Of a stretch of DNA of 64,000 bases, positions 53,277 to 64,000 are shown piece by piece; within the stretch, counting starts at the first letter, position 1; each line of letters starts with the position of its first letter. This DNA is from Pyropia haitanensis (taxonomy: Eukaryota > Rhodophyta > Bangiophyceae > Bangiales > Bangiaceae), in assembly GCA_008729055.1 (NCBI GenBank), contig SDUX01000005.1:2935018-2999017 (forward strand), written 5' to 3'. Under the pieces are notes generated by a model that saw only the letters and a list, made by a program, of their open reading frames with translations, had not been told where the DNA came from and searched no databases. The translations under genes were made by a program, and so were the position numbers.

Positions 53277-53879
53277 ATGGCCCCGCGCGCCCGCCGCGGC
53301 GCCGCCCGCCTCGCCGCCGCGGCGGTCGTGGCCACGGCGGGGACGGCGGCGGTCGCCGCCGCCGCCGTCACGGCGGCGCCGACCGCCGCGGCGGCCGCGG
53401 CGGGGACGCGTGCGGCGGTCCCCCCCGGCGGCGGCGGCTGCTTTGGCCGCGCCGCCGTCCCGTGTGGCCGCGGCGACACGTGCGTCCTCGGGCGGGGCGC
53501 GTACCCCCCCGGCCGCCCCCCCGTCGGCGGCGGCGGCGGCGGTCGGCTCCCCCCCCCCACGGTGGGCGTGTGCACGCCGCTGCCGGCCGCCACGCTCGGC
53601 GCGCTCCGCCCGTGCGCCGCGGCGGGCGGGTGCCCCCCCCCCGCGGCGGCGGCGGCGGCAGCCGCTGTGGCGGCCGCCGCGGCGGCGGCGGGCGTGCCGC
53701 CCCGCACGGGCCGCACCCTCTACTGTACGACCGACGACGGGGCGGTGACGACGTGCGGCGCGGCGGCGGCGTGGGCGGCGGAGCTGGCCGCCGCGGCGGC
53801 CGACGCGCGCCGCGCCGCGCCGCGGGTGGTGGTGGACCCGGCGCGCCCGCACACGGTCATCCTCGACCTGCCGCTGTGA
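53277..53879 (+). CDS. Small Cys-rich secreted protein, paralogue 2
   Basis: The 200-residue frame starts at ATG 53277 (context GCTGCCATG) with MAPRARRGAARLAAAAVVAT, a short basic end and hydrophobic core typical of a signal peptide. The mature part has GGGCFGRAAVPCGRGDTCVL, a Pro/Gly-rich loop, TVGVCTPLPAATLGALRPCA and GGC, the same six-cysteine pattern as paralogue 1. It then continues with an Ala-rich stretch and a distinct C-terminus, TGRTLYCTTDDGAVTTCGAA and ARPHTVILDLPL, with two further cysteines. Paralogue 1 lacks that last part. Secretion to the wall or an endomembrane compartment is inferred; the function is unknown. Confidence 0.65.
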   Translation: MAPRARRGAARLAAAAVVATAGTAAVAAAAVTAAPTAAAAAAGTRAAVPPGGGGCFGRAAVPCGRGDTCVLGRGAYPPGRPPVGGGGGGRLPPPTVGVCTPLPAATLGALRPCAAAGGCPPPAAAAAAAAVAAAAAAAGVPPRTGRTLYCTTDDGAVTTCGAAAAWAAELAAAAADARRAAPRVVVDPARPHTVILDLPL

Positions 53880-53946
53880 GGTGGCGGGCGGCGCGACGGC
53901 GGCCGCGGGGGGGAGCGGCGGACCGCTGCCGGCGGGGGGGGGGGTG

Positions 53947-53984
<38 letters not shown>

Positions 53985-55037
53985 TGCGTGGACCCGGTTT
54001 GGCGGTGGGGCGGCGGGCGGGCTGCCGCCCGCTCGCGCCGCCGCACGACTGTTGGTAGCGCTGACGCGGGTGGAGGGGGGCGGGTGTCGGGGACGGGTAC
54101 CTCTTGGGGCGGGCGGCGCCGACGGCGGCGGCGGTGCGGAGGGGGGGCGGCCGCGGGGAGCGGCGGGCAGCCAAGCGAGGCGGCCGCGCCGACGGCAGGC
54201 GCACGACCCAAGCAGCGCCCACGCCGCTACGCACCACACGGAAAAAACAGCCATTGCCCTCTCCCCAGCGTGCCGTCCGCCGCACCGCCGCGACTGCCGT
54301 CGCCGTCGACGGCCGCGCCAGTGCCAGGCCGTCGGCGGCGGCGGCGGTCGCCGCCGGCGGCACCCCCAGACCGCAGCGTCCGCGTCGGCGGGGGGGGGAG
54401 CGGCCGCGGCGCGGCGCCGCGGCCGACGGCGACCCGCGGCCGCGGCCGCCGCGCGCGGGACCGCGGGCGCGCACCACCCCCCCCCCCCGGCCCAGACGCG
54501 CCGCGGGCGGCCGCCGCCGCGGCCACGCCGCGGCGGTCGCCGCCACTGGGGATCGATACCCCGCCGCCGCGAAACGCGGCCCGCGCCACAGGCGCGGCGG
54601 CGGCGGCAACGCCACGGGCGGCACCACCCCTCCCGCAGCACCGCCGCGCCCGTCCACAATGGCCGCCGTCGTCTGCTGCCACGCCGACGGCACCCGCGCG
54701 GCGGCGTGGACGCGGCGGCGGCAATGGCCGGCAGGCGCCGCCCGCCGCCGCCGCCCCCTCCCCCTCCCCCCCCCCCCCCCCCCCCGCGGGATGGCGCGCA
54801 CAGCACACGCCCCAGCCGGGGACGGCAGACGGGGGGCGCCCGTGCAGGCGCGCACCGCCGCGTCGACGGCCAGCCACACCGCCAGTGCCGCGGGGGGGCG
54901 GACGCGCGTGGGGGGGGGGACGCCCCGCCTGGCCCGCCGCGTGCGCCGCCGTGATGGGCGGCGCGGGGGGGGGGGGGGGGGCGCCCCGCCGCGCCGCCGC
55001 CCGCCGCGCCGACGCCGCCGCCGCCGCCGCCGCGGCG

Positions 55038-55068
<31 letters not shown>

Positions 55069-55662
55069 GCGGCCGCCGCCGCCGGCCGTGGCGGCATCCC
55101 CGCCCGCCGTGGGCGCTGGCGTGGCCACTGCCGCCGCCGCCGCCGCCGCGACCGCCGGCATCCCCACACCCCTCCCACACGTCGGGGGGCGGGTCCGTTG
55201 GGCGTGCGCCACGCCCTCGGCCACCCCCGCCGCCGCCGCCGCCGCCCGCCGCCGCCGCCGCCCGCCGCCGCCCGCCGCGGTGGTGCCCGCCGTCACGCGG
55301 CGGTATTCCCCGTGCTTTTTTTGGGGGGGACGGCAACGTGGCGTCTGCTGTTGGAACGCGTCGAGCGGAATCCCAATCTCGCGGACCCCGCGGTCGGCGG
55401 CAGGCGCCGGCCGCCGTCAACGTTGGGTCTGCTCGCGCCGCCACCGCCGCCGCCACGCCGGGCGAGTGCGAGCCGTCCCCCCCCCCCCCCCCGCCCCGTC
55501 GCGCCCCGCTCTTGCCGCCCATCCCCCTGCCGCGCTTGTCGTCAACGTCGTCGTCGGTGGCTGCGTGGCCGACGGCGTCGGTCACCGGGTTGCACCGCCC
55601 CCCCACCCCCCCCCCCCCCCCCCCCCCCCGCCCACCCGCGCTCCTTCTCGCCTGCGTCGGCC
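53880..55662. other. Gene-free GC-rich interval
   Basis: This 1.8-kb stretch is almost pure G and C with GCC/GGC triplet runs (55010-55090) and C runs. The very long frames on both strands that cover it have no domain and overlap one another. I see nothing reliable. It is the upstream region of the next gene. Confidence 0.45.
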
Positions 55663-57129
55663 ATGGCGCCACCGCCCGCGGCGGCGGCGGCTACCGCCGC
55701 CACCGCCGCGGCGCTTGCCCCCCCCGCGGCGGCGTTTGCCCCCCCCGCGGCGGCGTTTGCCCCCCCCGCCGGCGGCGGGCGGGCCGCCGCCCGCCTGCAC
55801 CGCCCGTCGGCGGCGGCGGCGCTCGGCCGCGGCCGCCGCGGCCGCCGCGGCGGCCGCCCCACCCCCCTCACCGCCGCCGCCACGCCCGCCGACGGCCGCC
55901 GCCGCGGCGGCCGCCGCCGCGACGGCCGCCGCGTCGACGGAGTGGACGCGGGCGGCGCGGGGACGCCTGCTGGCGCGCCCTCCCCCTCCCCCTCCCCCCT
56001 TGGCACCACCCCGACCCGCCGGCGCGTGCTGCAGCAAACCGCCGCCGCCGCCGCCGCCGCCGTGGCGGCGGCGGCGGCGGCGGCGGGCGTCCCCCCCCCC
56101 CCCCGGCGGCGGCGGCCCCCCTGCCATCGCCCACCCTCCCCTCCCCCGGCTCCCTCCGCTCCTCCCTCGCCTCTGCCGCGTCGGCGGTGCCCGGCGCGGG
56201 CCCGCCCGACGTCTACTACCCCGACTTTTTCGCCGGCGACTGGGAGCTGAGCCGGGAGCCCTTCTCCGTCGAGTCCCCCACCGTCGAGGCCGCCGCCGCG
56301 GCGGGGCGGCCCGCCCCGCCCGCGCTCGTCGCCGCGCGCGCGCGGGCGTCGCGGCGGCTCGGCGTCACCATCCTCTACCCCGTCCGCTTTATCCGCCACC
56401 GCGGCCACGTTGTCGCGGACCGTGGCTACAACGCGGTGGGGCGGGAGGCGGCGGAGCGGACGCTGGTGGGCATTGAGGCGGCGGAGGGGGGGTCCCCGCT
56501 GTCGCTCGGCGGCCTGCGGGGGATGGGGGGGGTCGGGGGGGGGGGGGGGGGGGGGGGGGGCTCCTCGGCGGCAGCGCCGCCGCCGACGTGGCCGCCGCGG
56601 GCGGCCGCGCGCGGCGGGTGCGGGCGGCGAGTGCCGGCCGCGACGGCCTGTCCGCGTCGTGGTCGGCAGACAACCCCAACACGCTGACGCTGAGCGCGGC
56701 GGGCGGGAGCACGCGCGAGGAAAAAGTGACCAAGCGCAGCTACGTGGACGAGCCGGGCGGCTACGGCACCTTTGTCAGCAGCGAGTACACGCGCATCGCG
56801 CGGCTGGACGACGTGACCGACGAGCCGGGCCTGGGCATTGGCGCGGGCAGCGTCGGCCGCGCGGTGCGCATCGAGGCGGTGCGGCGAGTGGTCAAGTGGG
56901 CGGTGTCAGAGGTGGCGCTCGAGCGGCGGCCGTCGTCGGCGCTCGACGCGGACGGGGGGGGGTTCCTGGGGGGGGGGGGGGGGACATGGTGCCCATCCCC
57001 AACGTCATTGACGCGCTTGAGATGGAGTCGACGTACCCGACCGAGACGCTCGACGCGAACCCGCTGCCGCTGCTCGTCGTCAAGTACCGGGTGTTCCTGT
57101 CGCGGCCGAATCCGCTGCGCCTCAAGTGA
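55663..57129 (+). CDS. Predicted thylakoid-lumen protein, DUF6816-like
   Basis: The frame from ATG 55663 (GGCCATGGCG) begins with an Ala/Pro-rich plastid transit-like leader. A twin-arginine segment follows: PTRRRVLQQTAAAAAAAVAA, with a hydrophobic run and an Ala-Ala-Gly end, as in Tat-type lumen signals. The mature part has DVYYPDFFAGDWELSREPFS, LYPVRFIRHRGHVVADRGYN, SADNPNTLTLSAAGG, FVSSEYTRIARL and PLLVVKYRVFLSRP. This order (FxGxW start, RF-I turn, V-x-DR-x-N, NPN, SSE, Y-x-x-x-L/F-x-RP end) resembles the plant and algal DUF6816 family. The pieces occupy successive frames that change at the C run near 56088-56104, the G run at 56521-56561 and the G run at 56954-56985, each as if one base were missing. 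I therefore read it as one gene with three assembly errors. The molecular role of the family is not known to me. Confidence 0.68.
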
Positions 57130-57362
57130 GGGGACAGCGGATAAAGGGGGAGGGGGGGGGGGGGTGGGGCGGTAGGGCGGTGTGCTGGCCGGGCAGATCC
57201 CCCCTGGGCCATCACGTTCGCTCCGGCGCGCTGGTCGCGTCGGCGTCGGCGGTAGTGCCCCGCTGGGCCGGCGTGCTGCGGCGACGGCGCGGCGCCCCCC
57301 GACACGCCCCCCCGGGCGGTGGGGCGCTGCGCCACGCGCGGCTGCCCTCCGCGGCGGCGGCC

Positions 57363-57393
<31 letters not shown>

Positions 57394-58166
57394 GCGTGGC
57401 GGCTGTGGCGCGTGGGTGAGGCGGGTGGACAGGCGGGGCGGCGCGCCCGGCGGCGCGCCCGCAGGCGCTCGCGGCCCCGCTGGGTGGCGCCTCGGCGAGG
57501 TGGCGGGGGGGGGGGGGACGGCCGGCCGGTCGGTCCGGCGCGCCGCCGCCGGGCGCGGGCCCGGCAAGGCGGCGCGCCCGCGTGTTGGGCGCGCGCCGCG
57601 GGCGGGCGGGGGTAAGATGCGGTCACACTGGCGGCACGGCCGCGGCGGGCGGCGGGGCGACAGGGCCGGCCGTGCGTCCCTGCTTGTGGCATCGAGCGCC
57701 GGGGGGTAGGGCGGGAGGGTGGGGTGGCACAGCATACATCCTGTGTGGCCATCCAGGGGAGAGGGGTGGCGTCGCGTCGCGGCGCCCGGGGCGGCCGCGC
57801 ACGGCGGCGGCGCGGCGGCAGCAGGCAGCGGGTGGCCAACAAGAGCGATATAAACTTAGCGCGCGCGAAAACCAGACGGGACGGCGCCACGGAGATGGGG
57901 AGGGTGCGGCGACGGGCGCCGTGGCAGCCGAGGGGCGGCCGGGCGCCCCCTTCCACAAGAGAAAAAGAAGAAGGGCGCCGCACGCGGGGCGCTCAAAAAA
58001 AAAAAAGTAGAAAAAGAGATGGAGGGAAAAAAAAGGCGTGGCGGGACACGTCCACGTCAAGACCCCACCGCGCTCCCCCCCCCCCCTCCCCCCCCCTCCC
58101 ACCCAAATGTCCGTGTCAGCCGCCGCCGTGGCGGCCGTCGTCACAGCCTCTGCATACCGCCGCAGC
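57130..58166. other. Intergenic region between convergent genes
   Basis: No gene recognised. GATATAAACTTAG at 57847-57859 and an A run at 57993-58005 interrupt otherwise GC-rich sequence and may belong to 3' processing signals. Confidence 0.4.
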
Positions 58167-61100
58167 TCAATCGGACAGCGTCGCCTGTGGCGGTGGCGGC
58201 GCCGCCGTCGTCGACGCGGGGCCCCGGTGACACTCGCGCGGCGGGCGGCTGGCGTCTGCTGCGGGTGGTGGCGACGCGGGTGCCGCCGCCGCGGCCGGCG
58301 GTGCGGCCGCGGCCGCGGCCGCCGCCGCGGCGTCGGCCGCGGCAGCCGCGTCGTCGCCCCCAGCGGCCGCGTCTGGAACGTCCGCGGCAGCGGCGGGCGG
58401 CGGGCCCACCGTGCCCACCACCGCGGCCGCGGCGAGCGCAAGCGGCGGCTGCACCGGCGGCGGGGCGGGCACGCCCACGTCGGCCGCATCGAGCGGCGGC
58501 GGCGGCGTGATGGCGGCGCCCGGCACGGGCGGCCACGGCGTGCCCGGGTCAATGGGCGGGAAGCCCAGCCGCGCGTCACCGCCCGACACTTCGCCGCCGC
58601 CGTCGTCGACGCCGCCGCCGCCGTCGTCGCCACTGTCGTCGCTGCCGCCGCCGCCACTGACGTCACCATCCGCGGCGGCGCCGTCCATGGCCACGCCGCC
58701 TTCGCCCTCATCGTCGGCATACGCGTCTGGCGTGCTGTACGCGCTGTTGTCGTCGCTGTCCACGTCCTCGTCGCTGTCAATCGCCAGATGCGCCACGGTG
58801 CCACTGACGCCCCCCACCGGGGTGGCCTCCTCCTCGTCCTCGGCCAGCAGGTCCGACGCGTTCACCCCCGACTGGGACATGAGACGCGCCGCAAACCGGT
58901 TGATGTGCACTGCATTGTCGGGCAGCGTCAAGCTGTGGATAACTTCGTTCATGTCAAACAGCGGGGTCGCCTCCTCGTACAGGTCCTCGTCCTCCTCCCC
59001 TTCACTTCGGTTCGCGTCCGACCCGTCGGGGCGCTCCCCGCACAGAGCTTTTTGTTGCACACGAAGCGCCGCGCCGACACCGCCGCCACCGTCCATCAGC
59101 TCCTTGACCGCCGCCACGTCCGACGGCGCAAGGCCCGCCTCCGCAAACCGATCATCGGCCGCGTCGCTGCCACCAACAGCGGGAGAGCCCGCCGCCAGCT
59201 TGTCCGTAAACGTAGCGAGCGCCACAAAGAGCTGAATCAAGTGCCCCATGTAGCCGGGGCGGAACGACGCCACCCCTCCCGCCGCACGCAGCGCCTCAGC
59301 GTTGGCGTTGTTAGACGTCGACGCAGTGGGCGGACTCGGTGTGGCCGCCGTACCGGCAAAAGACTCCCCGTCGGGTCCCGCCGCAGCACCCTGTCCGCCT
59401 CCGTCATCAACAGTGTCCGTCGCCGAGGCGTCGGCCGCACCGAGAGAGTCACCGCCTCCAGCATCGACATCCATGGCCTCCCCTCTGAGAGGTGGCGTCG
59501 ATGCCAAAGCGGAACGTCCCTCTTCCTTCATGGCCGTGTCTGCGTCCGCCGTTGACGCGGCGGCGTCCGCTTCAGCTTCCGCCACAGGTGCATCCAAAGG
59601 CTTCTCGCCAGTCGCGCTCATCGTGCCAGGACTTCCCCCGTCATCCCCACCGGATGACGAGCCCGACTGCCCGGCAGGCCGGCTGGCGGCCTCCCCTGAC
59701 GTCCACGTTGTAATCAGCCACGGCACAAAGCCGCCTGCAAACAGCGCGCGGTGCGCATACGGTCGCCCCGTGGACAGCAATGCCACCACCGCGTCCGTCA
59801 CCGTCGTGTGCAGCATCGATGACCACTGGTGCGTGGCGAACCGCCGCAGTAGCAAGGCGGGCACGCCCTCGCTCACAAGCGCGTCCACCGCCTCTTCGCC
59901 GCCGAGCGCAAACAGCGCACACAGCAGCTCAATCACCATCAAGCGGGTCATACCCAGCGGTGGCGGCGGCGGCGGCGGTGCCGTCGTCGCCTCCGTCACG
60001 CCCGACGGTGGGTCGTCGGTCAGCGCGCTATCCTCATCCACGACCAATGCCATGAGCGCGGGGAGGCGGGCGATCAGGACCGCTTCCACGGCGACGGTCG
60101 AGACCAGGCGTGGGGGTGGCGGCAGCAATGCCGCCGGCGGATCACCGGCCAAGTTGGTGTCGCCCGACGCGGCCACCGGCGTCACGGTCGCATCAACGGC
60201 GGTGGGTGCAGCGGCCGCGCTCTCGTCCGTCGCTGCCGGCGCATCGTCGCCAAAGGCGGCACCCCCCCCCCAGACCCGGTCCCATCCCAGTCAAACAGGT
60301 CATCATCATCCGAGCCCTCCGCCGCGGCCGGGCTCTCCTCTGCTGCCGGCGCCACCGGCACGTTGGCTGGCGTCGTCAGCAGTCGACCCAGCGTGTCCAG
60401 CGCAATGTGCAGCGCGCCCGTGTGGCCCGCCGACGCCGCAGACAGCCCCGCGTCCAGCAGCTGGCCACAAAGATCCCCACGGCCAAAGACGTTGAGGGGG
60501 TCCGGGATAGCCACACCGGACGCGCGCAGCTGCAGCAGCTCCCGCGACAGATCGAGCAGCGTCACGGCCGCGTTGGAGAGCGTCGCTTCGCGGACGCGCC
60601 GGTCGTCGGGGCCCTCGACGGGCCGACCACCCGCCCCGCAGTGGGCACCCGGTCCGCCACTGCCGCCGCCACCACCACCACCACCGCCGATGCGCGTTGC
60701 CGAGGCAGTGGGCGTGCCCGCCGGCACCGCCTGCTCGGCAATGACACCCACAAGGCGGCCGAGCACGTCCGCCCGCGCCAGCAGCTGCAGCGCTGCCGTC
60801 GGCACCGTCGACGCGGCGACCGGCGCGCTCGTCGACGCGTCTGGCGTCAGGCAGAGCCCCCCCCAGCCGGCGGTGTTCGTGTCGAGGCTGTCAAACGCGG
60901 GCGGCGGTGGCGGCGGCGGCGGCGGCGGGTCGAGCAGCCGCACCAGCAGGTCCGCGACGGGCGCGAGCGCCAGCTGCCGCAGCAGAGAGGTGACCAGGTC
61001 CGGTCGCATCCGCGATGCCAGGTGCGCAAGCACCACCGTCGAGCGGGAGCGCAGCAGCGCGCCGACCACCTTGACCACGTACGTCGCGCGCATCGTCTCC

Positions 61101-62472
61101 ATCCGCCCGGCGGGTGCGGTGTCGAGCGCGGAGAGGACGCTGTAGAGGGGCTCTGGCGAGCGCGTCATGGCGTCTTGGATGCGCGGCACGTCCGCGCACA
61201 ACACCTCGGACGCCACAAAGGGGTACTTGTAGAGGCGCTTGTCGGGCGTGTTGGCGGTGCCCAGGGGTGGACACTCGGGGGGGGCGGGTGACAGTGGCTC
61301 TTCAGGCCATTGCGTGCATAAGGATATCAGCTCCTGGATCGGGTGGGGCGGAAGCAGGACGCAGGGAGCGCAACGTGAGAAGAACAGCAACAGTGATCAA
61401 GAGAGACCGGCGTGCACACCGCAAAAGGACATAGATGCAGCCGGTCAGAAAATCGGACCGAGCGGGAACACGAGAAACACGCCAGAGCAGCCCCCTCACC
61501 CAACCACCGCGCACGGCTCGTCAAAAATGCCCCGTCGATCGCCTCGTCGACGCGCACTGCCTCGTCCCTCACACCCCTCCCCCGGGCTCACCGCCGCAGC
61601 CGCTCGGAAGCCACATCGCCCACACGCGCGGTGTGAAACACACCAAGGCGGGCCTCGCGCACCACCCTTCCTCCTACCACCCCGGAACCCGCATGCGCCA
61701 GCTCCCTCACTCATGTCCCCATCACCACAGCGCCCACCTCACAAAGCTTGACACCCTCCACCCCACCGCACCCCCCGACCCCCTCCAGCTCCGCCCACAT
61801 ACACGCGCCCACACCCACCCACCCACCCACCCACCCACCCACCCCCCGACCCACTCTCGCCCCCAAACCCCTCCTCCACACCTCCCCCCAAAAAACATAC
61901 CCGCAGGTTGTCTGGCCGACACAAGTAGTCCACGAGCCGTCGGTTGTCGGCGCGGCACTCTGGCAGCACGCCGTCATCGTCGAGGAGGTCCCACAGGCTG
62001 GGCGCGGCGACCGCGTGCGGCGCGGCTGCCGCCTTGGCCCCCGGTGAGAGGTCCTCCTCGTCCGTGACCACCACGCTGCCGCGGCCGCGCACGCCCCCGC
62101 CGCCGCGCCCACCCTCCTCATCGCTGCTGTCCGAGCGGTCGCCGCCCGCGGCGGCGGCAGCGCCCACGTCCAAGCTGCCGCCGCCGCCGCCCCGCCCCCC
62201 CCCTGCAATGGGGTCAACGTCCAACCCCCCCTCCCCCACCCCCCCCTCCGCGCCCTGACCGCCGCCGCCGCCGCCGCCGCTGCCCACCGAGGCGGGGCGG
62301 CCGCCCCCCCCCCCCCCCCGGCGGCGCCCCTCGCCCCCGCCCCCACGCCCCCCCCCGCCCCCCGCCGGCGGCCGTCGCCGCCAATGTCAATCGCGCTCGC
62401 CTCGGACGCCTCCACACGGTCCAGCAGCCCGTTGATCGTCGACCCGTGGGGGAACGCCATGCCCAGCAGCAT
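58167..62472 (-). CDS. SAPS-domain protein, regulatory subunit of PP6-type phosphatase
   Basis: SAPS proteins (yeast Sap4/155/185/190, human PPP6R) bind the catalytic subunit of Sit4/PP6 phosphatase and direct its substrates. Exon 1 starts near MLLGMAFPHGSTINGLLDRV (62472; alternatives at 62562 and 62460) and ends at 61901 with LWDLLDDDGVLPECRADNRR and LVDYLCRPDNLR. A 567-base phase-0 intron (GTATGT...CCAG, 61900-61334) follows, then exon 2 with ELISLCTQWPEE, KYPFVASEVLCADVPRIQDA, TYVVKVVGALL and LLRQLALAPVADLLVRLLD, the SAPS signature. Later helical repeats (LMVIELLCALFALGG, YMGHLIQLFVALATF) and an acidic C-terminal region (SDEDVDSDDNSAY) complete the protein, which stops at 58167. The frame changes at the G run opposite 60260-60271 and within exon 1 (about 62215-62330), both as one missing base. 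About 1240 residues are predicted. The acidic, low-complexity tail is typical of the family. Confidence 0.85.
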
Positions 62473-64000
62473 CGCCCCACCCCGCGCGCCGCCGCCACCG
62501 CCGCCGCCGCCGCGGCCGGCCGGCAGCGTCACCACCCCCCGACCCGGGCGGCTGACAACCACAGTGGCGGGGGGGTCTTTTTGGTCCCCACCCGTCGCCC
62601 ACCACTCTCACTCTCTGCCCACCCCCCCCCCCCCCCCCCCCCCCCCACCCGCTCTCTCTCTCCACTACCCTTACTCCCCCCCCCCCCTCTGCCAGTGCCC
62701 ACGTCAGGCAACAGCCACGGCGTGCACGCAGATGCCACCCACAAGGATAGCCGGGAAACGTGCCACGGACGGCGGCGGCGGTGGTGGTAGGCGCGGCCAG
62801 TGGAGCACGCTGGAAAGGGTGAGGCGGCCGCGGGGGGAGGAGAGGCGAGAGGGGGGAGAGGGGGCGGGAAGGGCAGGGCGGATGGGACGAGGAGGAGAGA
62901 AAAAGGAGGACGAGGACGCCGCAGGTGGAAGCGCGCGCGCCGCACACGGGCTCGCGGTGCTGCGGATGGGCGCCCCCCCGGCCCGCCGCGCCGCGTCACG
63001 CCGCGGCCAGCCGCCCCACTCGCCGCCACGTCGGCGGCGGCGACGGGGCCGGGCGCGTCGCTCTCACCCCCTCCCCCTCCCCCCCGCGGCCGCTGCCCGG
63101 GCGCGCGCGCGCGCGTGCACGCGCGCGGCGGTGCGCGGCGGGGGCGGCGGAGCAGTGGGGCGGCGTCGGCGCGCGCGGGCCGCCGCGGCGGCTGCGGCGG
63201 TGGCAACGGCGGTGGCGGCGGCGGCGGCGGTAGCGGCGGCGGCGGCGGCGGAGGCAGACGGAGAGGCGGCGGCGGCAGCGGTGGCGGCGGCGGCGGCGGC
63301 GGCGACTGCGCGCTCGTGACGGGGACGCGGCCGGCGGCGCGGGGGTGGGGGGGGGGGGAGGGGGGGGTGGCGGCGGCCACGTCACCACCACCCTACCGGC
63401 CAAAGGGGCGGGCGGGTCGGGTGGCGGCGGCGCGCCGGCGCGGGCGGCAGCGTCGGACCCGCGGCGCGCGGCCGCGAAACGGGCACAGCCGCTACCGCGG
63501 CAGCGGGCGGCGCGGCGGTGGAGGGAAGCGGCGACGGACGGCGGGGCGGGCGGGGGAGGGGGGGGGGGCGGGGGTGCGCCGCGGCCGCGCGCCGCCACGC
63601 CACCACACACCGGCCGCGCCCCGCCGCCAGTCCGCCGCGGTTTGCCTGCAGGCTGAGGGGGGGGGGGGTCCGCCGCGGGGGGGGGGGGGGGGGGGGACCA
63701 CCGCGGCGCGCTGCGTGCAAGCAGAGACAAGAGGGCGGGGCGGCGGCCGGGGGCCGGGCGGGCGCGGGGGGGGGCGGCGGGCCAGCGCATGGGGAGGCGA
63801 GCGGACCCCACGGGCGGGTGTCTTTTTTTCTCTTTTCTTTGGTGGGGGGACGGTCCACGCCGGCCGGGCCGACTGTCTACCCCGTAGCGTGCCCCGTGTG
63901 TTTTTCGATGCTTGTGTCAGGCGTGTCCACGTTTCGAGGACGGCCTCGTGGCGGTAGCGCCGCGCGTCGACCCGCTTTTCAGCCGCGAACGCGCCAGCAA
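62473..64000. other. Upstream region of the SAPS gene and window end
   Basis: Contains C runs (62620-62646), GGC triplet runs (63190-63305) and G runs (63344-63370 and 63659-63696). Frames on both strands are Gly/Arg/Pro-rich and show no domain. The last 150 bases have more normal composition but no gene could be identified. Confidence 0.4.

Larger units (their letters stand above)
51530..53880 (+). repeat. Inverted segmental duplication, right member
   Basis: Counterpart of 41477-44070 in the opposite orientation. It holds the intact 3' end of methionine aminopeptidase 2, a diverged spacer and the longer Cys-rich paralogue, so this is probably the parental copy. Confidence 0.7.

Noticed and set aside
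54104..56476. 790- and 899-residue plus-strand frames upstream of the DUF6816-like gene
   Set aside because: They overlap each other and minus-strand frames of similar size, consist of Arg/Pro/Ala runs and cross GCC triplet tracts; only the end segments coincide with real coding sequence.
62800..63957. 385-residue plus-strand frame near the window end
   Set aside because: Gly/Arg/Ala low complexity across GGC and G runs; no domain, no codon structure distinct from the other frames.

Overview
The window reads as nuclear DNA of a marine red alga, most likely Bangiales (Porphyra/Pyropia type). It is extremely GC-rich, has few introns, and carries a nuclear-encoded phycobilisome linker with a plastid-type leader. 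Long G and C runs cause spurious open frames on both strands and apparently also one-base errors inside real genes. This assignment is inferred from gene content and composition.

Layout. 1-747: edge of an LTR-retrotransposon Gag-like gene (-). 4086-8044: tRNA CCA-adding enzyme (+) and phycobilisome linker (-). 8620-30351: a 21.7-kb DNA transposon, here called element A. It has matched terminal inverted repeats (TIRs) and a perfect 10-bp target-site duplication (TSD). It carries a 178-bp subterminal tandem array, a KDZ/Zisupton-like transposase with a SWIM-like finger and C-terminal Ulp1 protease, a Pif1-type helicase, and two unknown genes. Its middle holds a near-identical duplication, an assembly gap and diverged inverted arms. 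30381-31155: hAT-like MITE. 33871-35138: TA-flanked TIR element. 35342-37561: element B, a 2.2-kb relative of A with the same end structure and its own perfect 10-bp TSD, probably an internally deleted derivative.

From 38350 to the end there are host genes: a Golgi-type GT61 glycosyltransferase, a small Cys-rich secreted protein, a methionine aminopeptidase 2 remnant, a calcineurin-like phosphoesterase, a coiled-coil protein with an AMP-binding C-terminal-like domain, intact methionine aminopeptidase 2, a second Cys-rich protein, a thylakoid-lumen DUF6816-like protein with a Tat-type signal, and a SAPS-domain PP6 regulatory subunit. Part of this block is an inverted segmental duplication (about 41477-44070 against 51530-53880).

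The main discovery candidate is the element A/B family: a KDZ-type transposon carrying a Pif1 helicase, with modular ends (TIR, CCAAT box, CAGACA motif cluster, minisatellite on the left; poly-C next to the TIR on the right) and 10-bp TSDs. Several host genes change frame only at G or C runs and always in the sense of one missing base, so I treat them as functional genes with assembly errors, not pseudogenes.
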